The position numbers and the translations under genes are program-made. The notes under the pieces are model-generated. The model was given only the letters and a program-made list of their open reading frames with translations, was not told where the DNA came from and did no database searches. Positions 1 to 7,293 of a stretch of DNA of 12,866 nucleotides are shown one piece after another. The stretch's first letter is position 1. Each line of letters opens with the position of its first letter. The DNA comes from Actinomycetota bacterium (GTDB taxonomy: Bacteria > Actinomycetota > Acidimicrobiia > IMCC26256 > JACDBD01): the NCBI GenBank assembly GCA_013695115.1, contig JACDBD010000092.1:1-12866 (forward strand), given 5' to 3'.

Positions 1-1022
1 CCGGCCACCGCCAGGATCGCGAGGAGCGCGCCGCCGATGCCGTACAGCTCGAGGCCGCCGAAGGCGGCGAGCACGGTGAGAAAGCGGCCGAGGCGCATGG
101 TGCGGCGTTCGAGCCGGGGCCGGAGGAGTGCACCCTCGAGGATCTCGTACACCATGAACGCGCCCGCCAGCACCAGCGCGGTCGTGGGCGAGCGGAAGGC
201 GGCCAGGGTGACAATCGGTGCCACGCCGATGAAGAACCCGAACACGGGGATCACGTTCCACAGTGCCGCCCATGCCGCCAGCGCGACCGGCGCGGGCACG
301 TCGGCGGCGCGCGCCAGCCCGTACGCCACGACCGCGGTCAGCAGCGAGAGGCCGATGGCTCCGCGCGCGTAGCCGAACGAGCGCCGGTAGACGTTCCCGA
401 CAATCTCGGCCGCGCGTGCCCGCCGCTCGGGGTCGGGGATCTGGCTGATGGCGGCATCCTTGAACCGGCGTCCCTGGAGCAGGACGAACACGGTCAGGAC
501 GAAGGTCGCGAGGAAAGCCAGGCCGCGGGTCGCAGCGGACCGCGCTACCTCCGTGCCGCTGCCGCCCTGGAGCCGCTCGGGGATCGCGTCCACGAAGCGG
601 CGGGTGCGCTTGGCGAGCTCGAACTCGCGCGCCGCTTCACCGAATCGATCGGAGCGTTCGATCTCACGGGCGCGCCGGGGCGCGATCTCCTGGAGGCGCT
701 CGGTCTGATCACCGATGTCGTCCACGAGCGCGTAGCCACCGAGCCCGACGGAACCGAGGAACCCGAGCACCACGATCAGGGCCGCGAACCCGCGCGGGAT
801 GTGGCGATTGAGTCGGACGACCAACGAGTGCAAGAGGCCGGCGATGGCCGCCGCCATCAATATCCAGCCGAGCACCCGTTGCGAGGATGCCAGCACGCGC
901 AAGAAGAGCGCGGCGGCCGCGATCGCACCGACGAGGAGGAAGGCCGATCGCAGCGGGATGCGCACGCGGGCGAGGTCGCCCACTCCCAGCTGACCGCTAC
1001 CGATCCGCGTGGTGTCGGCCAT
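1..1022 (-). CDS. AI-2E family transporter (paralogue 1), C-terminus beyond the window
   Basis: Multi-pass inner-membrane protein of the AI-2E transporter family (PF01594 type). Members are variously proposed to be small-molecule exporters or Na+/H+ antiporters, so the substrate cannot be named. About 340 residues are visible, starting MADTTRIG at an ATG (1022-1020); the frame is still open at position 1. Hydrophobic segments lie near residues 25-45, 50-68, 78-100, 166-183, 221-240, 246-275, 280-297 and 315-340. A charged, soluble-looking stretch (about 101-155) sits between the first and second membrane bundles, as is usual in the family. The motif DAIPERLQGG (145-154) closely parallels DDLPERLGGD of the divergent neighbour, so the two look like paralogues. 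The typical C-terminal amphipathic pore region (WNVIPVFGFFIG, 255-266) is present. The start is 20 bp from the divergent transporter gene and probably shares its promoter region. Confidence 0.85.
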   Translation of the reverse strand, partial: MADTTRIGSGQLGVGDLARVRIPLRSAFLLVGAIAAAALFLRVLASSQRVLGWILMAAAIAGLLHSLVVRLNRHIPRGFAALIVVLGFLGSVGLGGYALVDDIGDQTERLQEIAPRRAREIERSDRFGEAAREFELAKRTRRFVDAIPERLQGGSGTEVARSAATRGLAFLATFVLTVFVLLQGRRFKDAAISQIPDPERRARAAEIVGNVYRRSFGYARGAIGLSLLTAVVAYGLARAADVPAPVALAAWAALWNVIPVFGFFIGVAPIVTLAAFRSPTTALVLAGAFMVYEILEGALLRPRLERRTMRLGRFLTVLAAFGGLELYGIGGALLAILAVA

Positions 1023-1030
1023 TGCGTGCT

Positions 1031-1036
1031 TACGAT
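1031..1036 (+). promoter_or_regulatory. Putative -10 box TACGAT for the plus-strand AI-2E transporter
   Basis: TACGAT fits the actinobacterial TANNNT -10 pattern. Six bases separate it from the GTG at 1043, so transcription would begin at or next to the start codon (leaderless). No convincing -35 box is seen. It overlaps a -10-like box on the other strand. Confidence 0.5.
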
Positions 1037-1037
1037 A
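1032..1037 (-). promoter_or_regulatory. Putative -10 box TATCGT for the minus-strand AI-2E transporter
   Basis: Read on the minus strand, 1037-1032 is TATCGT, followed nine bases later by the ATG at 1022. It shares five of six base pairs with the plus-strand TACGAT box, which would make one symmetrical element serve both directions. Predicted start sites (7 nt past each box) fall near 1043 and 1025. Confidence 0.45.
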
Positions 1038-1042
1038 ACGGC

Positions 1043-2143
1043 GTGGCGGAGCCGGAACGGGGAGCGCGCGGACCCGACGACGCTGCCATCGACCTCGATC
1101 CGCGCTCCGCGCTCCACCTCGCGATCGCGTTCGTCGGCGTCGCCCTGCTGATCGGGCTGATCCGGTCAGTCCCACGCATGCTGACCGCCCTTGCGATCGC
1201 GACCCTGCTCGCCCTGGCCCTCAACCCTTTGGTCGCGGCGGTGCAACGACGCACGCGACTCGCTCGCACACCGGCGTGCGCGGTCGTGCTACTCGGTCTC
1301 GTCGGCCTGCTCACCGCGGTCGCGCTGTTGGTGGTGCCCCCGACGGCGCGGCAGGCCGCCGATCTCGGCGACGACATCACCGAGGTCACCAAGGACCTCG
1401 GCGACGTCCCGATCATCGGCGACGACCTCATCGACGCCGACGTGCCCAAGAAGGTGGACAAGTTCCTCGACGACCTACCCGAGCGGCTCGGCGGCGACGA
1501 CTCGCCGCTCGCCGACGTGGCCGAGGGGTTCGCCGACGGGCTGGTCGCCGCGCTCATCACGTTGCTGCTGGCGATCACGCTGCTCCTCGACGGGGAGCGC
1601 CTCGTGGCCTTCACCCGGCGCCTGATCCCGCGGGCGGGGCGCGAGCGCGCCGACCGGCTCGCCCGCCTCGGGTACCAGGTCGTCGGCCGGTATGTCGCCG
1701 GGTCGGTGCTGGTGGCGATGATGGCGGGCATGGTCATCCTCGTGCTCGGTCTCGCCCTCGGCGTCCCGTTGGCACCGCTGGCGGCCGCCTGGATCACGAT
1801 GACCAACCTGATCCCCCAGATCGGCGGCGCCCTCGGCGGGGTCCCGTTCGTGCTGCTGGGCCTCACGCGGGGGGTCGGCACCGGCGTGGCCTGCGCGGCC
1901 GGCTTCCTGATCTACCAGAACATCGAGAACCACCTCGTCGGGCCGGTGGTGATCGGCAAGGTCGTGAAGCTGTCTCCGCCGGTGACGATGGCAGCCGCGC
2001 TCATCGGTGTGTCCGCCGGGGGCGTGGTCGGCGCCCTCATCGCGGTGCCGGTCATCGGCGCGGTGAAGACCTTCTACTTGGAGCTTCGCCCGGACGTGAC
2101 CGCCGGTCCCCCCGCGCCCGAGCCGGCGCCGGCGCCTCCGTGA
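1043..2143 (+). CDS. AI-2E family transporter (paralogue 2)
   Basis: Inner-membrane transporter of the AI-2E family (PF01594 type), 366 residues; substrate unknown. Two N-terminal hydrophobic segments (about 24-42 and 46-66) and a third (78-98) are followed by an acidic, Lys-containing soluble stretch (103-155, with DDLPERLGGD at 143-152). Further membrane segments follow near 164-183, 217-240, 243-272, 277-292 and 313-342. The conserved regions NLIPQIGGALGG (255-266) and NIENHLVGPVVIG (293-305) match the family's C-terminal half. The tail after 350 is Pro/Ala-rich. GTG 1043 is chosen because sequence upstream in this frame is Arg-rich, antisense to the neighbouring gene and unlike a transporter, and because a TACGAT box sits six bases upstream. 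Its stop overlaps the next start (GTGA, 2140-2143), which suggests translational coupling. Confidence 0.87.
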   Translation: MAEPERGARGPDDAAIDLDPRSALHLAIAFVGVALLIGLIRSVPRMLTALAIATLLALALNPLVAAVQRRTRLARTPACAVVLLGLVGLLTAVALLVVPPTARQAADLGDDITEVTKDLGDVPIIGDDLIDADVPKKVDKFLDDLPERLGGDDSPLADVAEGFADGLVAALITLLLAITLLLDGERLVAFTRRLIPRAGRERADRLARLGYQVVGRYVAGSVLVAMMAGMVILVLGLALGVPLAPLAAAWITMTNLIPQIGGALGGVPFVLLGLTRGVGTGVACAAGFLIYQNIENHLVGPVVIGKVVKLSPPVTMAAALIGVSAGGVVGALIAVPVIGAVKTFYLELRPDVTAGPPAPEPAPAPP

Positions 2144-3336
2144 CCACGAGCCCGGTGGAGGGGGCCGACGCCGAGACCATCCGCGAGACGGAACGCTGGT
2201 TCGTTCAGCGCGGCCTTCCCCATTTCATCAACAACTACAGCGCGTCGCGCGACGTGCTCACCCGAGCGGTCCCGGCGCTGACGCTCGTCTTCCTCATCGA
2301 GATCGTCAACGCACCCAAGCGGTCGTTCCCGATCTGGCTCGACGCGGTCGCGGTCGCGGGCGGGTTCGCGATCCTGCTCGGCGCCTGGATCGGTGCCAAC
2401 GCGTTGCGGCGACGTCCCCTGCTCGCCCGGCCGGTCGACGTCGGTCCGTTCGAGGTCGCGGTGTTCGTGCTCGCGCCCCCCGCCATCCCGCTCGTCTTCG
2501 GCGGCCAGTGGCGCAGCGCGACCCTGACGGCGGCCGTGAACGTCGGTCTCCTTGCCCTGATCTACTTCGGCACGAGCTACGGCGTGGTCCCGATGACCCG
2601 CTGGGGCATCAGCCGGACGGTGCGTCAGCTCGAGACCGTCATCACGCTCTTCGTCCGGGCACTCCCACTGCTCGTGCTGTTCGTGACGTTCACCTTCCTC
2701 CAGAACGAGGCCTGGCAGATCACCTCCGAACTGCACGGGCCCTTCTACTGGATCGTGCTCGCCATGTTCCCGATCGCCGGGGTGCTCTTCGCGCTCATCC
2801 GGCTGCCGAAGGAGATCGGGGAGCTCTCCGACTTCGAGTCGTGGGAGACGGTCGTCGGCCGGGTCGAAGGCACGCCGGTCGAGCCGCTGGCGAAGGGCAC
2901 GTCCGAGCCTCTGATCGCGACCGAACCGCTGGGACGACGCCAATGGGGCAACGTCGGCCTGGTCGTCCTGTTCAGTCAATTCGTGCAGGTGATCCTGGTG
3001 AGCGTGATGGTCTTCGTCTTCCTCGTCTTCTTCGGGACACTCGTGGTGACCGAGCCGGTCGTTCGTAACTTCGTCGGGACCGCGCCGCACGTTCTCGCCA
3101 CCATCAACCTGTGGGATCGCCAGATGGTGGTCACCGAGGAGCTGCTGCGGGTTACCGGCTTCCTCACCGTGTTCTCCGGGTTCTACTTCGCGGTCTCGGT
3201 GCTGACCGACGAGACCTACCGGGAGGAGTTCCTCGAGGAGGTCGTGGGCGACGTCCGGCGCTCGCTGGCGGTGCGGACCGTGTACCTGGCGGCCCTCGGT
3301 CAGGAACACCGAACGGCTACGATCTCCTCAACGTGA
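2140..3336 (+). CDS. Multi-pass membrane protein of unknown function
   Basis: 398 residues starting VTTSPVEG at GTG 2140, overlapping the upstream transporter stop by 4 bp. The open frame runs much further upstream, but that part is an out-of-frame reading of the transporter gene. An N-terminal cytosolic-looking segment with the string RWFVQRGLPHFI (19-30) precedes about eight hydrophobic segments, near 42-57, 66-86, 103-122, 128-150, 165-187, 201-220, 270-303 (long, perhaps two) and 338-356. A polar loop (222-268) and a C-terminal segment beginning TDETYREEFLEEVVGD (356-371) lie outside the membrane. From memory, the RWF-x-RGLP start and TDxTYREEF end recur in integral membrane proteins of unknown function in actinobacteria; I cannot name a function. 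The overlap suggests co-expression with the AI-2E transporter. A purA promoter may lie within its last codons. Confidence 0.8.
   Translation: MTTSPVEGADAETIRETERWFVQRGLPHFINNYSASRDVLTRAVPALTLVFLIEIVNAPKRSFPIWLDAVAVAGGFAILLGAWIGANALRRRPLLARPVDVGPFEVAVFVLAPPAIPLVFGGQWRSATLTAAVNVGLLALIYFGTSYGVVPMTRWGISRTVRQLETVITLFVRALPLLVLFVTFTFLQNEAWQITSELHGPFYWIVLAMFPIAGVLFALIRLPKEIGELSDFESWETVVGRVEGTPVEPLAKGTSEPLIATEPLGRRQWGNVGLVVLFSQFVQVILVSVMVFVFLVFFGTLVVTEPVVRNFVGTAPHVLATINLWDRQMVVTEELLRVTGFLTVFSGFYFAVSVLTDETYREEFLEEVVGDVRRSLAVRTVYLAALGQEHRTATISST
3318..3323 (+). promoter_or_regulatory. Putative -10 box TACGAT upstream of purA
   Basis: TACGAT lies within the last codons of the preceding membrane-protein gene. 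Transcription would start near 3330 and leave a leader of roughly 68 nt before the purA GTG. The -35 region is not convincing. A short inverted repeat, TCGGT (3296-3300) with ACCGA (3308-3312), lies just upstream. The 61-bp intergenic region is the widest gap ahead of purA and the natural place for a purine-cluster promoter. Confidence 0.35.
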
Positions 3337-3386
3337 TCGCAAACGCGACCGTTGACCCCTTCTCCTTCCTCTGGGACCCACTGCCT

Positions 3387-3392
3387 AAGGAA
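3387..3392 (+). promoter_or_regulatory. Ribosome binding site of purA
   Basis: AAGGAA lies five bases before GTG 3398. It supports that GTG, where the encoded protein begins in register with the PurA family N-terminus, over any downstream start. Confidence 0.6.
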
Positions 3393-3397
3393 CGTGC

Positions 3398-4690
3398 GTG
3401 CCCGGCACGGTGATCGTCGGCACCCAATGGGGTGACGAGGGCAAGGGGCGCTTCACCGACTACCTCGCCAAGGAAAGCGAGCTGGTCGTCCGCTACCAGG
3501 GCGGCCACAACGCCGGCCACACCATCGTGGTCGACGGCGAGGTGTTCGCCCTCCAACTCGTCCCGAGCGGCGTGCTCTACGACTACGTGACCCCCGTGAT
3601 CGGCAACGGCGTCGTCGTCGATCCCGCGGTCCTGGTCGCGGAGCTCGACATGCTCGGGGGCAAGGGGATCGACACCAGCCGGTTGCGAGTGTCCGGCAAC
3701 GCCCACCTGATCATGCCGTACCACCAGGAGCTCGATCGCGTGACCGAGCGTTACCTCGGCAAGAACAAGCTCGGCACCACCAAGCGCGGGATCGGGCCCG
3801 CGTACGCCGACAAGGCGCTGCGCGTCGGCCTCCGGGTGCAGGACCTGCTCGACCCGAAGATTTTCCGGGAGAAGCTCGACCTCGTGCTGCGGGAGAAGAA
3901 CGGCGTGCTGGCCAAGGTCTACAACCGACTCCCGCTCGACGCCGACGAGATCTGCGAGCAGTACCTCGCGATGGAGCCTCGGCTCCGTCCGCTCATCGCC
4001 GACACCGTGCACCTCGTGCACGACGCGCTCGAGGCCGGGCAGCGGGTGCTGTTCGAGGGCGCGCAGGCCACCTACCTCGACCTTGACCACGGCACGTATC
4101 CGTTCGTGACGTCGAGCAACCCGGTGGCGGGCGGAGTGTGCACGGGCGCGGGCGTCGGCCCCCGGGCGATCGACCGCATCGTGGGGATCACCAAGGCCTA
4201 CGCGACCCGCGTCGGCGCAGGGCCGTTCCCCACCGAGCTGCCCGACGGCGATGCCGTGGGGAACCTGCTGGTCGACCGGGGGGTGGAGTTCGGCACCAAC
4301 ACCGGTCGTCGCCGCCGGCCCGGTTGGCTCGACGCGGTGATGCTGCGACACGCGGTGCGGCTCAACACCTGCACCGAGATCGCGATCACCAAGCTCGACG
4401 TGCTCGCGCCTCTTCCGGAGCTGAAGGTGTGTGTGGCCTACGAGGGCGAGGACGGCACCCGCTACGAACACGTGCCGTACCACCAGTCGGTGCTGCACAA
4501 GGTCCGCCCGGTCTACGAGACGGTTCCCGGGTGGGGGACCGAGATCGACGGTGCCGGCCGCATCGAAGATCTCCCCGACGCCGCTCGCGAGTACGTCCGG
4601 TTCGTGGAGGAGTTGGCGGGCGTGCCGGTGTCGTTCGTCTCCGTGGGCCCGGGACGCGAGCAGACCGTCGTGTTGCCGCGCGCCGCCTGA
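3398..4690 (+). CDS. purA: Adenylosuccinate synthetase
   Basis: Cytosolic enzyme that joins IMP and aspartate using GTP to give adenylosuccinate, the first step of the AMP branch. At 430 residues it matches the usual bacterial length. Visible motifs are [10 protein letters not shown] (8-17), with catalytic Asp13; GGHNAGHT (35-42), with catalytic His41; [11 protein letters not shown] (126-136); [23 protein letters not shown], starting about 219; [12 protein letters not shown] in the C-terminal third; and a final SVGPGREQT. The start codon is GTG, supported by an AAGGAA site five bases upstream and by family alignment, since the protein begins [15 protein letters not shown]. It is the first gene of the packed pur run; purD follows after 7 bp. 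PurB, two genes on, performs the next reaction on its product. All catalytic residues I know of are intact. Confidence 0.98.
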   Translation: MPGTVIVGTQWGDEGKGRFTDYLAKESELVVRYQGGHNAGHTIVVDGEVFALQLVPSGVLYDYVTPVIGNGVVVDPAVLVAELDMLGGKGIDTSRLRVSGNAHLIMPYHQELDRVTERYLGKNKLGTTKRGIGPAYADKALRVGLRVQDLLDPKIFREKLDLVLREKNGVLAKVYNRLPLDADEICEQYLAMEPRLRPLIADTVHLVHDALEAGQRVLFEGAQATYLDLDHGTYPFVTSSNPVAGGVCTGAGVGPRAIDRIVGITKAYATRVGAGPFPTELPDGDAVGNLLVDRGVEFGTNTGRRRRPGWLDAVMLRHAVRLNTCTEIAITKLDVLAPLPELKVCVAYEGEDGTRYEHVPYHQSVLHKVRPVYETVPGWGTEIDGAGRIEDLPDAAREYVRFVEELAGVPVSFVSVGPGREQTVVLPRAA

Positions 4691-4697
4691 TGCGCGG

Positions 4698-5984
4698 GTG
4701 AACGTCCTAGTCGTAGGAGGAGACGGGCGCGCGCACGCGCTGACGTGGAGACTCGCCCGCTCGGAATCGGTCGAGACGGTCGCGGCTGCGCCCGGCAACC
4801 CGGGCATCGCGGCCATGGGCGCCGACTGCGTGCCGGTCGACCCCACCGACCCGGGTGACGTGGCGCAGGTCGCCGACGACCTCGACGTCGACCTGGTGGT
4901 GGTGAGCCCCGAGGAGCCGCTCGTCAACGGGGTCGTCGACGCGGTGCAGGGACGGGGCCGCCCCGCGTTCGGTCCCACCGCCGACGGCGCCCGGCTCGAG
5001 GGTTCGAAGGCGTGGATGAAGGAGGTGGTGGCCGACGCCGGTGTCCCGACCGCGCGCCACGCTGCGTTCTCGGTCGACGACGAAGACGCGGCGCTGGCGT
5101 TCCTCGAGGAGCTTCCAGGCTTCTACGTGGTGAAGACCGACGGGCTCGCCGCCGGCAAGGGCGTGGTCGTGACCGAATCGATCGACGACGCCCGCGACGC
5201 GGTCCACCGCTACCTCTCGGGGGAGGCCTTCGGCGACGCCGGGCGCAGGCTCGTGATCGAGGAGGGCCTGACCGGGCCGGAGCTCTCGCTGCTGGTCGTG
5301 TGCAACGGCCGCGAGGGATGGCCGCTCGCGCCGGCGCAGGACTTCAAGCGCATCGGTGACGGCGACACCGGCCCCAACACCGGCGGGATGGGCGCGTACT
5401 CGCCCGTGCCCTTCGTGGGCCCCGACGTCGTCGACGAGGTCATGAAGACCGCGGTGCGACCGACGTTGACGACGCTGGCGGCGCGTGGGATCGCATACCG
5501 CGGCGTGCTCTATGCCGGGATCATGCTGACGCCCGAGGGTCCCAAGCTGCTCGAGTACAACGTGCGCTTCGGCGACCCCGAGGCCCAGGTGGTCCTGCCG
5601 CGGCTCGCCGGTGACTTCGGGCAGCTCTGCTACGACGCCGCCACCGGCTCCGACATCGCCCCGCGTTTCGCCGACGACGCTGCCGTCACCGTGGTGCTCG
5701 CCACCGAGGGGTACCCGACGTCGTCGCGCCCGGGCGACGTCATCCAGGGCATCGAGGCGGCCGAGGCGCTCCCCGGCGTGACCGTCTTCCACGCCGCCAC
5801 CGCGCGACGCGATGGCCAACTCGTCACCGCCGGGGGCCGGGTGCTTGCCGTCACCGCACTCGCGCCCTCGCTCGCCGACGCCCGGGCGCGTGCCTACGAG
5901 GCCGCAGGGCGCATCACCTGGCCGGGGGTGCAGTACCGCCGCGACATCGCGGAGGCCGCAACGGCCGCTGCCGTAGACTCGTGA
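4698..5984 (+). CDS. purD: Phosphoribosylamine-glycine ligase (GAR synthetase)
   Basis: ATP-grasp enzyme that condenses 5-phosphoribosylamine with glycine, the second step of de novo purine synthesis. 428 residues, normal for the family. The N-terminal domain begins VNVLVVGGDGRAHAL and carries PGNPG (32-36). The ATP-grasp core shows VVKTDGLAAGKGVVV (144-158), AQDFKR (213-218), GPNTGGMGAYSP (225-236) and the family signature RFGDPEAQ (290-297); the C-terminal PurD domain follows from about 325. GTG 4698 is chosen because it begins in register with the family; the frame is open far upstream, but only as a shadow of purA. It starts 7 bp after the purA stop without a clear Shine-Dalgarno site, so coupling to purA is likely. 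Oddity: the usual GREHAL at the N-terminus reads GRAHAL (10-15), losing a commonly conserved Glu. Confidence 0.96.
   Translation: MNVLVVGGDGRAHALTWRLARSESVETVAAAPGNPGIAAMGADCVPVDPTDPGDVAQVADDLDVDLVVVSPEEPLVNGVVDAVQGRGRPAFGPTADGARLEGSKAWMKEVVADAGVPTARHAAFSVDDEDAALAFLEELPGFYVVKTDGLAAGKGVVVTESIDDARDAVHRYLSGEAFGDAGRRLVIEEGLTGPELSLLVVCNGREGWPLAPAQDFKRIGDGDTGPNTGGMGAYSPVPFVGPDVVDEVMKTAVRPTLTTLAARGIAYRGVLYAGIMLTPEGPKLLEYNVRFGDPEAQVVLPRLAGDFGQLCYDAATGSDIAPRFADDAAVTVVLATEGYPTSSRPGDVIQGIEAAEALPGVTVFHAATARRDGQLVTAGGRVLAVTALAPSLADARARAYEAAGRITWPGVQYRRDIAEAATAAAVDS
5974..5979 (+). promoter_or_regulatory. Putative internal -10 box TAGACT ahead of purB
   Basis: TAGACT sits in the final codons of purD. A start site about 7 nt downstream (near 5986) would give a leader of about 12 nt that retains the purB ribosome site. 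This may be a secondary internal promoter of the purine cluster, but short boxes like this also occur by chance. Confidence 0.3.
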
Positions 5985-5986
5985 CG

Positions 5987-5993
5987 AAAGGAG
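5987..5993 (+). promoter_or_regulatory. Ribosome binding site deciding the TTG start of purB
   Basis: AAAGGAG ends four bases before TTG 5998. It is the strongest Shine-Dalgarno site inside the pur run and supports TTG over the in-frame ATG codon at residue 10. Confidence 0.75.
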
Positions 5994-5997
5994 CGCG

Positions 5998-7293
5998 TTG
6001 ATCCGTCGCTACGCCCTGCCCGAGATGGCCGAGCTGTTCACCGACGAGGCGCGCCTCGCCACCTGGCTCGAGGTCGAGCTGCTCGCGGTCGAAGCCTGGG
6101 CCAAGCTCGGAGTGGTCCCGGCGGCCGATGCCGAGGCCATCCGCGAGCGAGCCTCCGTCGACCCCGAAGCCGTCGAGGAGCGCGAGCGCGTCACCGACCA
6201 CGACGTGGCCGCGTTCGTCGACGTCGTACAGGAGCGGGTCGGCCAACCGGCCGGCGCCTGGGTGCACCACGGGCTGACCTCCAGCGACGTCGTCGATACC
6301 GCGCTGTCCGCCACACTGGTGCGCGCCTGCGAGCTGCTGCTCGACGCCGCCGCCGGGCTCGAGCGCGCCATCGCCGCCCGGGCGCAGGAGTTTCGGGCGA
6401 CCCCGATGGTCGGACGCACCCACGGCATCCACGCCGAGCCCACCACCTTCGGGGCCAAGCTCGCGCTGTGGGCGCTCCAGGTGCGACGCGACCTCGAGCG
6501 GCTCCGCCGCGCTCGTGACGCGGTCGCGGTCGGCAAGATCTCGGGGGCGGTCGGCACCTACTCGAACGTCGATCCCGCGGTGGAGGCGTTCGTCTGCGAG
6601 CGCCTCGGGCTCCAACCCGCGCCGGCGACCCAGGTGCTCGCTCGCGACCGTCACGCCGAGTTCCTCTACGCCTGTGCCGCGGTGGGGGCATCCGTCGAGT
6701 CGTTCGCGCTCGAGATCCGCCTCCTGGCGCAGACCGAGATCGGCGAGGTGCAGGAACCGTTCCGCGAGGGCGCGCAGAAGGGCTCGAGCGCGATGCCGCA
6801 CAAGCGCAACCCGTGGCGGTGCGAGCAGCTGTGCGGCTTGGCGCGGGTGCTGCGGGGCAATCTCCAAGCCGGACTCGAGGATGTCGCGCTCTGGCACGAG
6901 CGCGACATCTCCCACTCGTCGGTCGAGCGCATCGTGCTCGCCGACTCCGCCCTGCTCGCGTACTACATGCTGGTGAGATTCCGCGAGATCGTCGTCGGCA
7001 TGAGCGTCGACAGCGACCGCATGCGCGCCAACCTGGATTCGTCGCACGGGCTGGTGTTCAGCCAGGCCGTCTTACTCGCGCTGGTCGAGGCCGGCCGCTC
7101 CCGCGACGACGCCTACCGGATCGTCCAGCGCGCCGCCACCCGCGCCTGGGAGGACGCGCGTCCGTTCTTCGAGGTGCTGAGCGACGATCCCGAGGTCACC
7201 GCGGCGTTGTCCGACGAGCGCCTCCAGTCCTGCTCCGACCTCACCGGCGCGCTCGAGCACGCCACCCGCGTGTTCGACACTCTCGCCGAGTGA
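5998..7293 (+). CDS. purB: Adenylosuccinate lyase
   Basis: Fumarase/aspartase-superfamily enzyme that releases fumarate twice in purine synthesis: from SAICAR to AICAR, and from adenylosuccinate to AMP. 431 residues, as in the Bacillus-type enzymes. The start is TTG: the protein begins MIRRYALPEMAELFTDEARL, which aligns from residue 1 with family members, and AAAGGAG precedes it. Visible features are TDHDVAAF with His68, TSSDVVDTA (94-102), GRTHGIHAEPTTFG with His142, and the mobile catalytic loop GSSAMPHKRNP (262-272) with the catalytic Ser near 263-264. The mostly helical remainder fits the family. It follows purD by 13 bp, and its stop overlaps the purC start (GTGA). It links the purC product upstream in the pathway and the purA product on the AMP branch. 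Confidence 0.98.
   Translation: MIRRYALPEMAELFTDEARLATWLEVELLAVEAWAKLGVVPAADAEAIRERASVDPEAVEERERVTDHDVAAFVDVVQERVGQPAGAWVHHGLTSSDVVDTALSATLVRACELLLDAAAGLERAIAARAQEFRATPMVGRTHGIHAEPTTFGAKLALWALQVRRDLERLRRARDAVAVGKISGAVGTYSNVDPAVEAFVCERLGLQPAPATQVLARDRHAEFLYACAAVGASVESFALEIRLLAQTEIGEVQEPFREGAQKGSSAMPHKRNPWRCEQLCGLARVLRGNLQAGLEDVALWHERDISHSSVERIVLADSALLAYYMLVRFREIVVGMSVDSDRMRANLDSSHGLVFSQAVLLALVEAGRSRDDAYRIVQRAATRAWEDARPFFEVLSDDPEVTAALSDERLQSCSDLTGALEHATRVFDTLAE

Noticed and set aside
1276..2139. N-terminal extension of the unknown membrane protein frame by 288 codons
   Set aside because: The extension is an Arg/Pro/Gly-rich misreading of the AI-2E transporter gene; family-like sequence begins only at GTG 2140.
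2074..3309. A 411-codon antisense frame over the membrane protein gene
   Set aside because: The composition is low-complexity and charged (Asp, Glu, His, Arg), typical of the complement of hydrophobic codons; the sense frame gives ordered membrane helices.
3337..3397. Purine riboswitch ahead of purA
   Set aside because: The leader is at most about 68 nt, is GC-rich, and shows no three-stem layout or conserved purine-aptamer core.
4431..4697. N-terminal extension of purD into purA
   Set aside because: The added residues are Arg/Ser-rich shadow sequence of purA; PurD homology begins at GTG 4698.
4705..4718. Small hairpin TCCTA-gtcg-TAGGA just inside purD as a terminator or attenuator
   Set aside because: It has only five base pairs, no following T-run, and lies in conserved coding sequence; it is most likely chance.
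3317..4978. A 553-codon open frame antisense to purA and the start of purD
   Set aside because: This is the same high-GC shadow effect. It crosses a gene boundary of two clear enzymes and shows no family pattern.
6813..7289. N-terminal extension of purC into purB
   Set aside because: The extra 159 codons are an Arg-rich shadow of purB, and SAICAR synthetase begins at GTG 7290 with the GKVRDLYEV motif at its proper distance.
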